From HXMU1420-13 sp965249965 (GTDB lineage: Bacteria; Bacteroidota; Rhodothermia; Balneolales; Balneolaceae), in the NCBI GenBank assembly GCA_965249965.1, contig OZ252262.1, positions 2,666,001-2,730,000 of the forward strand: a DNA stretch of 64,000 nucleotides, given 5' to 3'. Shown here piece by piece: positions 44,539 to 51,823 of the stretch. The translations under genes were made by a program, and so were the position numbers. Below the pieces are notes generated by a model that saw only the letters and a list, made by a program, of their open reading frames with translations, had not been told where the DNA came from and ran no database searches. Within the stretch, counting starts at the first letter, position 1; every line of letters begins with the position of its first letter.

Positions 44539-45299
44539 TGGCAATCGAAAACGAGAAAAATATATTCGAAAAAGTAGCTCGTCTGCTTCGCCAACAGCAA
44601 GAAATGTATGGTAATTTTGAGGTTGATTTAGAGCGGCCGAGTAATAAAGAAGTAACGGCTAAAAGTGTAGTTTCTGAACCTCAATCAGAATATGATTCGT
44701 TAAATGAACTTTCAATTGAAGAGCAACTGGCAAATTGTAAAACACTGGATGAATTAAAAACGCTCTGTGAACGCTCTGAAGTGTTGAAAACCAATCTTGA
44801 TAACACAAATTTAGTATTTGGGGTTGGAAATCCGAATGCCGATTTAATGATCATCGGGGAAGCACCGGGAGAAAATGAAGATAAACAAGGCGAACCATTT
44901 GTAGGCGCAGCGGGTCAGCTTTTGGATAGAATTATGGAGGCCGTACATTTTAAAAGATCGGATCTATATATCGCAAATATTTTAAAACATCGGCCACCAA
45001 ACAATCGTGATCCTAAACCCGAAGAAAGGCAACGTAGCCTGCCTTACTTGTTGAAACAAATAGAGTTAGTAAATCCCTTAATAATTCTATGCGTTGGTAA
45101 AGTTTCTGGTAATACCTTATTGGCTAAAGAAACTACATTAAAGGATATGCGCCAAAAATTTCATGCATTTAACGGCAGAGAATTAATGGTGACCTATCAC
45201 CCAGCGGCATTGCTTAGAAATCAGCAATGGAAAAGGCCAACCTGGGAAGATGTGAAACTATTGCGAAAACGATATGATGAGTTAGGTGGCAAGCCATAA
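44538..45299 (+). CDS. Family 4-type uracil-DNA glycosylase lacking the usual Fe-S cysteines
   Basis: A 253-residue protein. An extension of about 60 residues precedes a family-4 uracil-DNA glycosylase fold. Catalytic motif A (GEAPGENEDKQGEPFVGAAG, 108-127) and motif B (TYHPAALLRN) are intact, so it should remove uracil from DNA. The cluster ligands look lost: at the usual Cys of KCRPPGNRDP there is His (NILKHRPPNNRDP, H151). The next Cys position reads RQRSLPYLL (S167), and near the N-terminus only C67 and C77 remain, ten residues apart. The gene is translationally coupled to mtaB. Confidence 0.88.
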   Translation: MAIENEKNIFEKVARLLRQQQEMYGNFEVDLERPSNKEVTAKSVVSEPQSEYDSLNELSIEEQLANCKTLDELKTLCERSEVLKTNLDNTNLVFGVGNPNADLMIIGEAPGENEDKQGEPFVGAAGQLLDRIMEAVHFKRSDLYIANILKHRPPNNRDPKPEERQRSLPYLLKQIELVNPLIILCVGKVSGNTLLAKETTLKDMRQKFHAFNGRELMVTYHPAALLRNQQWKRPTWEDVKLLRKRYDELGGKP

Positions 45300-45359
45300 T
45301 GTGGATAACATGTGCAAAGCTTGTGCAAAAGAACTGAAAATGGACACCATTTTATTAAT

Positions 45360-45367
45360 TACTTTTG
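45360..45367 (+). promoter_or_regulatory. Candidate -7 box (TACTTTTG) for dnaB
   Basis: An exact TAnnTTTG match lies 28 bp upstream of the dnaB TTG start, in the 96-bp gap after the glycosylase gene. A matching -33 TTG is not seen at the expected distance. Confidence 0.35.
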
Positions 45368-45395
45368 GCTACTCACCATAAAAATGTGACTGAAA

Positions 45396-46925
45396 TTGGC
45401 GACTAAAAACGGCTCATCTTATAAAAAAGACAATTACAAAAAAGAAGCTTCTTTGCTAGAACAGGAAGGTCGGGTTCCACCACAGGCTGTAGAAATTGAG
45501 GAAGCAGTTTTAGGCGCAATGCTTATAGAGCATGGAGCAGCAACCATTGCCCTGCAAATGCTTAAACCAATCGACTTTTATAAAGCTGCAAATCGCCACA
45601 TTTTCGAGACACTTTCTAATCTTTATGAACGGGATAATCCATTAGATCTGCTAACTGTAGAAAATGAACTTCGGGACAATGGACTTCTGGATACATGTGG
45701 TGGACCAACATATTTGTCTGACCTGACCCGATCTGTAAGTTCAGCAGCAAATATCGATTATCATGCTCAAATTATTACTGAGAAAGCGATCAAACGGCGT
45801 TTGATTCTTAATTGTACCGAAGTAATTAAAGAGTCGTACGATTCTACCACTGATGCCTATGATGTACTTGACGAAGCCGAACAACGGATTTTCGATTTAG
45901 CGAATCAAAAAAGCAAAAGTAGTGCGCAGCCGGTTGCAGATATATTGAAAGATACCCTCGCTTATTTAGAGGATATGCGCGGAAAAAAATATGGCATTAC
46001 CGGAGTTCCTACAGGATTAGCTGTTGACCAGATGACAGCTGGTTGGCAAAATGGGGATTTGGTGATTATAGCCGCACGTCCATCGATGGGTAAAACAGCC
46101 TTTGTGTTGACAGCAGCACGAAACGCGGCTATGCACCCTGATGAAAATCTAAGAGCGCCAGTTGCAATTTTCTCTTTAGAGATGTCGAATCAGTCGCTGG
46201 TGCAACGCCTGTTAACTATGGAAGCCCGCGTAAGAGCCGACGAAGCCCGGAAAGGAACGCTTAACGATGAAAGCTTCAAAGATTTAATTGAAGCTGCCGG
46301 CAGACTTTTTTCTGCAAATATTTTTATTGATGACACTCCGGCAATTACTTTGATGGAGCTTCGAACAAAATGCCGCCGTTTAAAAAGTGAGCATAATATT
46401 GGAATGATCGTTGTTGATTATCTCCAATTGATGCAAGGTTCATCGAAAGATACGGGCAGTCGTGAACAAGAAATTGCTTCTATTTCAAGAGGATTAAAAT
46501 CACTTGCAAAAGAATTAGATATCCCTGTAATCGCCTTATCGCAGTTGAGCCGTGCAGTAGAACAACGTGGTGGGGATAAACGACCTCAATTGAGTGATTT
46601 ACGTGAATCAGGCTCTATTGAACAGGATGCTGATATTGTTATGTTTCTGTATCGACCGGAGTATTATGGAATCACAACTACAGCTGAAGGTCAGTCTACA
46701 GCCGGACTTGCTGAAGTAATTATTGGCAAGCAAAGAAATGGACCTGTTGGTAGCAAAATGCTTTATTTTGTTAAGGATTATGCCCGTTTTGAAAATCTGA
46801 CTTCCTCTGATTCTGGGGCTGCTCTACCCCCTGTTTCAAACGATATGATTGATGCTAATTTCACCCCTTCTGATGGCCCCGTAATGCCGCATAATCCGGC
46901 TCCCGACGAAGATGCACCGTTCTAA
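45396..46925 (+). CDS. dnaB: Replicative DNA helicase DnaB
   Basis: A 509-residue hexameric replicative helicase. The N-terminal domain has VPPQAVEIEEAVLGAMLIE. The RecA-like domain has the Walker A motif ARPSMGKTAF, Walker B VVDYLQLMQGS, the motif RESGSIEQDADIVMFLYRP and IIGKQRNGPVG. It unwinds DNA ahead of the fork. No intein is present. The start is a TTG just after a TAnnTTTG promoter-like box. The M28 peptidase gene begins 3 bp after it. Confidence 0.96.
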   Translation: MATKNGSSYKKDNYKKEASLLEQEGRVPPQAVEIEEAVLGAMLIEHGAATIALQMLKPIDFYKAANRHIFETLSNLYERDNPLDLLTVENELRDNGLLDTCGGPTYLSDLTRSVSSAANIDYHAQIITEKAIKRRLILNCTEVIKESYDSTTDAYDVLDEAEQRIFDLANQKSKSSAQPVADILKDTLAYLEDMRGKKYGITGVPTGLAVDQMTAGWQNGDLVIIAARPSMGKTAFVLTAARNAAMHPDENLRAPVAIFSLEMSNQSLVQRLLTMEARVRADEARKGTLNDESFKDLIEAAGRLFSANIFIDDTPAITLMELRTKCRRLKSEHNIGMIVVDYLQLMQGSSKDTGSREQEIASISRGLKSLAKELDIPVIALSQLSRAVEQRGGDKRPQLSDLRESGSIEQDADIVMFLYRPEYYGITTTAEGQSTAGLAEVIIGKQRNGPVGSKMLYFVKDYARFENLTSSDSGAALPPVSNDMIDANFTPSDGPVMPHNPAPDEDAPF

Positions 46926-46928
46926 CAG

Positions 46929-48209
46929 ATGCGCTTATTTCTGTTACTTCATTTTTTACTTTTTGTAAGTCAGCCAACTCTTAATGCTCAATATCAAGAG
47001 TATGCCAAAAAGGTAGTTCATATACTAGCCTCCGATTCTTTGGCCGGCCGGGGTTATGTACATGATGGTGATAAAAAAGCTGCCCATTTCATTCAATCAG
47101 AATTTCAAAAGTTTGGCGTAACACCTGTTTTAGAATCCTATTTTCAATCGTTCGTTATTCCGGTAAACACTTTTCCTGATTCCATTTTTCTATCAATTAA
47201 CGACCAAGGATTTAAAGTAGGCGCTGATTATCACATCATGCCTGGATCCCCTTCTATTTCAGGTACGTTTGATATTGTTTATCTATCAGCAGAAGAACTA
47301 TTTGATCAGGAATTATTCATTGGTAAAGTCAGGCAAAGTGTTGGAAAAGCTCTAGTTATAGAAGAGCCACTTGATTCAGAAATGGATAATGAAAAACGAG
47401 ATGTATGGAAACAAATCGAGCAGTTTTTAATGCATCATCCAAATAACCCAGCAGCGATAACTGTAATTCTTACTGAAGATAAACTCACCTGGTTTGGTTC
47501 TCAATTTGAAGATCCAACTCCAACGATCCGCTTTAAAAAAGATAGCTTTCCTTCCGACGGTGCAAAAATCACCATCGAACTGCAAAATAAGTTTATAAGC
47601 GATTACCAAACACAAAATGTTATTGGAAAAATAGATGGGATGAAGGAAGATTCTACCATAGTTATCATGGCGCATTACGATCATTTTGGAATGATGGGTC
47701 AGGCCCTTTTCCCTGGTGCAAATGACAATGCAAGTGGCGTTGCAATGCTTCTTAGTTTGGCAAAATATTATAGCGAAGTTAAACCAGCTTACACGTTAAT
47801 TTTTGCTGCATTTGGAGCTGAAGAACTTGGGTTAATTGGGTCGAAATTCTTTGTTGAAAACCCTCCTATTGATCTTTCAGCTATCAAATTTATGCTAAAT
47901 TTTGATATAGCCGGCACTGGTGATGATGGGATTCAGGTAGTAAATGGATCTGTATACAGAGAAGAATTTGATCAACTTGTTGAACTGAATTCGGAATATA
48001 ATTTACTACCAAATGTTAAAATCAGAGGAGCTGCCTGTAATTCAGATCACTGTAATTTTGATCGTTTGAATATCCCCGGATTTTACATGTACACATTAGG
48101 TGGTATTCAGGCTTATCATGATATTTACGATCGTGCTAAAACCCTTCCTCTTACTGAGTTTCAAGATTACCACACCCTTATAACAATATTTATTGAATCG
48201 TTGGATTAA
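46929..48209 (+). CDS. M28-family zinc aminopeptidase, exported
   Basis: A 426-residue protein with a signal peptide (FLLLHFLLFVSQPTLNAQ). An N-terminal segment of about 200 residues precedes the M28 domain. Dizinc residues are in MAHYDHFGM, PGANDNASGVAML, FGAEELGLIGS (catalytic and ligand Glu), LNFDIAGTG and the final YHD region. It likely trims peptides in the periplasm. It is tightly linked to dnaB (3 bp), which probably reflects shared transcription rather than a common pathway. Its 3' end overlaps the convergent glycosyltransferase by 4 bp. Confidence 0.9.
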   Translation: MRLFLLLHFLLFVSQPTLNAQYQEYAKKVVHILASDSLAGRGYVHDGDKKAAHFIQSEFQKFGVTPVLESYFQSFVIPVNTFPDSIFLSINDQGFKVGADYHIMPGSPSISGTFDIVYLSAEELFDQELFIGKVRQSVGKALVIEEPLDSEMDNEKRDVWKQIEQFLMHHPNNPAAITVILTEDKLTWFGSQFEDPTPTIRFKKDSFPSDGAKITIELQNKFISDYQTQNVIGKIDGMKEDSTIVIMAHYDHFGMMGQALFPGANDNASGVAMLLSLAKYYSEVKPAYTLIFAAFGAEELGLIGSKFFVENPPIDLSAIKFMLNFDIAGTGDDGIQVVNGSVYREEFDQLVELNSEYNLLPNVKIRGAACNSDHCNFDRLNIPGFYMYTLGGIQAYHDIYDRAKTLPLTEFQDYHTLITIFIESLD

Positions 48210-49315
48210 ATAGCCAAGTTTTCAAACAACCGATCAAATTTCTTGATCATTCGGTTCCAGTCAAGGTGCTTGTTAATGTTTTGCAGGGTTGTTTTGGGGA
48301 GAGGTTTGGTCTTCTTTTGAAGTAAGTCGCGTAAGTAATGAAATAATTGATCTTCATCATCATACAAAACTGGTGCATGGAGCAACGGAGAATGCAAACT
48401 CTCAGGTATTAATTCAGGATAATGAAGTGCATTTGGAACTAATGGATGGCAGCCACAATAAATGGCCTCCATAATTGAAACACAGAAGAATTCGTACGTA
48501 GCCGTTGAGACTACAATATCCCCTGAATGCAGCAACTTACTGTAAGCTTCTTTGTCATCCACATATCCAAAATGCTGGATTTGGGATCCAAATCGTTTCC
48601 ATGCTTTTTGAAATTCTTCGGGCTTATCATGTTTGCTGTCACCTGCCAGAATCAATTCAAATTTAAGGTCAATATCATTTAGTCGATTTAATACACGGAA
48701 AAACATGGCCGGATTACGATCGAATTGCCAACGTTGATTCCACACAATTACCGGCCGATCATTATGTTTGCGTGTATCTGCATGTTGATTAAAATATTTC
48801 AAATCTAATCCGGGATGCATCACAACACTCTTATCGCGAATCTGATCTACGGTGTGATAATGTTTGTCGCCTGGAAAATTATCCAGAAAACTAGGCAAAG
48901 CTTCTAGCAGATCATCCAAATGAAACTGAGATGAAAACAACAATTTATCAGCTACCAACATGCTAACATAATTGATATAACAATAGGTTAAGTCTCGAGT
49001 TTCTCCGTCCGGAATTGGCCGAGTAAACTGGTTATCATGCATATACATGATCTTGGGAGTATGAGCAAACCTAGGATTATTTAGCGCCAAAAAAGCGGGC
49101 AAATTGGTCATACTGCTGGTCATTAACACATCAATGGGTTCTTCAACCTGCTTAGTTAATTCAGCGAGTGTAACAGAATCGCCATGCATACGCCATTTCC
49201 ATCCCTGATAATTTAACTTAATGGGAATGATATTGTGGCTTGAATGCTGTTCTAAACCTTTTAAAAAAGCTTTGTGCGAGCCGCTGTAGTATGGTTCAAT
49301 TGCAAGTATATTCAT
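48206..49315 (-). CDS. tRNA-queuosine alpha-mannosyltransferase-like protein (QTMAN/DUF3524 family)
   Basis: A 369-residue GT-B glycosyltransferase. The N-terminus (ILAIEPYYSGSHKAFLKGLE, followed by WKWRMHGDSVTLAE) is diagnostic of the DUF3524/GTDC1 family. The vertebrate member, QTMAN, mannosylates queuosine in tRNA-Asp. The C-terminal half carries PVIVWNQRWQFDRNPAMFF and the nucleotide-sugar site STATYEFFCVSIMEAIYCGC. It would act on tRNA in the cytoplasm. It starts one base after the mutL stop (TAG-ATG), so it is co-transcribed with mutL. Activity on queuosine is inferred from family membership. Confidence 0.8.
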   Translation of the reverse strand: MNILAIEPYYSGSHKAFLKGLEQHSSHNIIPIKLNYQGWKWRMHGDSVTLAELTKQVEEPIDVLMTSSMTNLPAFLALNNPRFAHTPKIMYMHDNQFTRPIPDGETRDLTYCYINYVSMLVADKLLFSSQFHLDDLLEALPSFLDNFPGDKHYHTVDQIRDKSVVMHPGLDLKYFNQHADTRKHNDRPVIVWNQRWQFDRNPAMFFRVLNRLNDIDLKFELILAGDSKHDKPEEFQKAWKRFGSQIQHFGYVDDKEAYSKLLHSGDIVVSTATYEFFCVSIMEAIYCGCHPLVPNALHYPELIPESLHSPLLHAPVLYDDEDQLFHYLRDLLQKKTKPLPKTTLQNINKHLDWNRMIKKFDRLFENLAI

Positions 49316-51154
49316 CTACCGAAAACGCGATTGAATTTCGTCGAGCGAAAGATACACGATGGTAGGTTTTTTCAAAGGATCAAGATAGGGTTGTTCGCAG
49401 GCGAAAAGCTGATCTACCATAGCTTCCATTTCATCATACGATAATTTCTTGCCACGTGGTATTGCGGCTTTTGCCGCAAAAGCTATAGCCAATCTTTCTC
49501 TGGCTTCTAAATTGATCTTCTGCCCCAATTCCTGGTATTGACGTAACATAGACACTAAAACTTCTTGTTCATTCCCGATATCAATATCAGCAGGTACTCC
49601 ATTTATCATTGCTGTATTGCCACTCAATAGTTGTACAGAAAAACCCATACGTTGAACAATAGGATGCAATTCCTTCAAGAGGGTGAAATCGGATGCCGAT
49701 AGTTCTAAGGTCTGAGCAAAAAGCAATTGCTGGGTACTTGGCAGAGCTTCTTCTGTGGCGTTAATTGCTTTCTCAAAAATGATTCGTTTATGCGCTAAAT
49801 GCTGATCAATCATACACAATCCGGTTCTTGTTTGTGTAATGATGTAGGTATTATGAAGTTGCCAAAATGAGTTTAATTCCGGTGTTTTTGATTCAATTAA
49901 TTCACCGGGATATTCCGGGCGATGTGAAGCAATATCTTGTTGATTTGGGCTCTCACCATATAATTGATGCGCAAGTTTATTTCCTTGATGCCCAATTTCA
50001 GTTCGGTTTATTCTGGAAGGAACACTAAAGCCACCACCTGATGGGAAGTCTTTCGCGGGAGCTTTAAAATTAAAACCGGTGTCAAATCCTTTATTCGATT
50101 GATCACTTAAAAAAGGATCTTCATCAGTAGGAATAGATGGAACGTTAAAATGATTATTTAATGCTCGATTTACGACCGATTTTGCAAGCTGAATTACGCT
50201 TCGCTCATCTTCAAATTTAACTTCCATTTTGGCTGGGTGTACGTTTACATCCACTTTAGAGGCATCGATTTCGAAAAATAAAGCATAAAATGGATATTCA
50301 TTATTTCGGGTCCATGCATCGTACAAACTCAATATTACATGAGTTAAATACCGATGCTGAAATGGTCGACCATTCACAAATAGAAATTGCTCACCCCTGC
50401 TTTTTTTTGCCAATTTAGGATCAGAAGCGAAACCATAAATTTTGAGATAACTCGTTTCCTCCTGAAACTCAATTAAACTGGCGTTATATGCCGACCCGAA
50501 TAATGAAACGATTCTGTTTTTAAGTGAATCTTTCGGCAAGTTATACACGTGTTCACCATCAGCTACCACCAAAAATGATATACCCGGAAACGCAAGCGCT
50601 GCATATTGAACAGTGCGTAAAATATGGCGTAGTTCGGTGACATCAGTTTTTAAAAATTGTCGCCTCGCAGGCACATTATAGAATAAATTTCTAACTGAAA
50701 TACTCGTTCCATTTTGAGTAGCCACCGGAACAATCGGTTTTTCCTGCCCCCCATGTACCTCAAATTCCCATCCACTTGCATCTTCAGCGCGTTTAGATTT
50801 TACAGAAACCTGTGCAACACTGGCTATCGATGCCATTGCTTCCCCACGAAAACCCATGGTTTTAATGGAGAATAAATCATCAATGGTGTTGATCTTGGAA
50901 GTTGCGTGCCGCTCAAAACAGAGAGGTAAGTCCTCTTCGCTCATGCCACAGCCATTATCAATTATTTGTATTAGCGTTCGACCCGCATTTTCGATGATAA
51001 TTTTTACGTCATCAGCACCCGCATCAATAGCATTATCAAGAAGTTCTTTTACTACCGAAGCCGGGCGTTGTATTACCTCACCAGCAGCAATTTTATTGCT
51101 GATTTCAGGCGGTAATTGATGTATAACAGATGGGTTTGTGCGGGTTTCGCTCAA
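49316..51154 (-). CDS. mutL: DNA mismatch repair protein MutL
   Basis: A 612-residue mismatch-repair protein. The GHKL ATPase domain has AAGEVIQRPASVVKELLDNA, IIDNGCGMSEEDL and TMGFRGEAMASIASV. A linker and a C-terminal dimerisation domain follow. The endonuclease motif reads DQHLAHKRIIFE (450-461) where active MutL has DQHA-x2-E-x4-E. The other metal motifs read AAKAAIPRG and LDPLKKP instead of ACxxAxRAG-like and CPHGRP-like. The nicking site therefore looks degenerate, and the protein may act only as an ATPase matchmaker. It is followed directly by the QTMAN-like gene. Confidence 0.93.
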   Translation of the reverse strand: MSETRTNPSVIHQLPPEISNKIAAGEVIQRPASVVKELLDNAIDAGADDVKIIIENAGRTLIQIIDNGCGMSEEDLPLCFERHATSKINTIDDLFSIKTMGFRGEAMASIASVAQVSVKSKRAEDASGWEFEVHGGQEKPIVPVATQNGTSISVRNLFYNVPARRQFLKTDVTELRHILRTVQYAALAFPGISFLVVADGEHVYNLPKDSLKNRIVSLFGSAYNASLIEFQEETSYLKIYGFASDPKLAKKSRGEQFLFVNGRPFQHRYLTHVILSLYDAWTRNNEYPFYALFFEIDASKVDVNVHPAKMEVKFEDERSVIQLAKSVVNRALNNHFNVPSIPTDEDPFLSDQSNKGFDTGFNFKAPAKDFPSGGGFSVPSRINRTEIGHQGNKLAHQLYGESPNQQDIASHRPEYPGELIESKTPELNSFWQLHNTYIITQTRTGLCMIDQHLAHKRIIFEKAINATEEALPSTQQLLFAQTLELSASDFTLLKELHPIVQRMGFSVQLLSGNTAMINGVPADIDIGNEQEVLVSMLRQYQELGQKINLEARERLAIAFAAKAAIPRGKKLSYDEMEAMVDQLFACEQPYLDPLKKPTIVYLSLDEIQSRFR

Positions 51155-51166
51155 AAAAAATAAACT

Positions 51167-51382
51167 TTAGAGGATGCTTATTATGTACACCACTAAAGAT
51201 AAGAATAGTGCCAGAAATAACACCCGTATATTCTGTTTGGGTTTAACTCTGTTATGCGTTTGAAATTTGATTCTGCGACGTGCTCGATTCTTCTCCCTTT
51301 CTTCTTTTTCGGGATCGTAATAACGCAGCGGTAAATCGAATTTTTTTGGTTTCGGCCGATAGCCGAACATTGGTTTAATCAT
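51167..51382 (-). CDS. Small single-pass membrane protein, 71 aa
   Basis: This small protein begins MIKPMFGYRPKPKKFDLPLR and is very basic in its first 50 residues (RRRIKFQTHNRVKPKQN). It ends in one hydrophobic helix (VLFLALFLSLVVYIISIL), so it is probably a C-tail-anchored cytoplasmic-side protein. It lies 12 bp upstream of mutL on the same strand, with good length and composition for a conserved lineage-specific gene. The function is unknown. Confidence 0.7.
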   Translation of the reverse strand: MIKPMFGYRPKPKKFDLPLRYYDPEKEEREKNRARRRIKFQTHNRVKPKQNIRVLFLALFLSLVVYIISIL

Positions 51383-51439
51383 GGCAATGTGGCTTTATTA
51401 AGCTTAAACGAAGATAACGAAAATTATTTTCGATTCGTA

Positions 51440-51823
51440 CTACATCGATTTAATAAGTTTATATCGAGTTATACTACGTTCTAATCTAAGTTTTAATTCC
51501 TCCGGATTAAATGGCTTTATCAGATAATCATCCACACCGGCTTTTAGGCAATTAATGCGATCTTGAGATTTTTCTTTGCCCGATAATATGATGATGGGCA
51601 ACCATTTAGTTTTTGTTCGAATAGCTGAGATTAAACTATAACCGTCTTCACCATTTAAATTTAAATCAAGTATCACAGCCGAATATGAGAAATTGCTGAA
51701 TGATTTTAGTGCTTCTTCTAAATCATGGGTAATAATGACTTTATAAAATGGTTCCAAAACAACTTCTAAAAGGCGGGTCATGTTTTTGTCATCATCAACA
51801 ATTAAAATGCTTTCTTTTGTCAT
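51440..51823 (-). CDS. Single-domain response regulator (receiver only)
   Basis: A 127-residue CheY-like receiver with no output domain. It has the acidic pocket IVDDDKN, phosphoacceptor D53 (VILDLNLNGEDG), and K103 in YLIKPFNPEE. Its ATG overlaps the stop of the hybrid kinase by 4 bp (ATGA), so it is translationally coupled and very likely the kinase's partner. It could accept phosphate from the kinase's Hpt domain. Its downstream effector is not encoded nearby. Confidence 0.9.
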   Translation of the reverse strand: MTKESILIVDDDKNMTRLLEVVLEPFYKVIITHDLEEALKSFSNFSYSAVILDLNLNGEDGYSLISAIRTKTKWLPIIILSGKEKSQDRINCLKAGVDDYLIKPFNPEELKLRLERSITRYKLIKSM

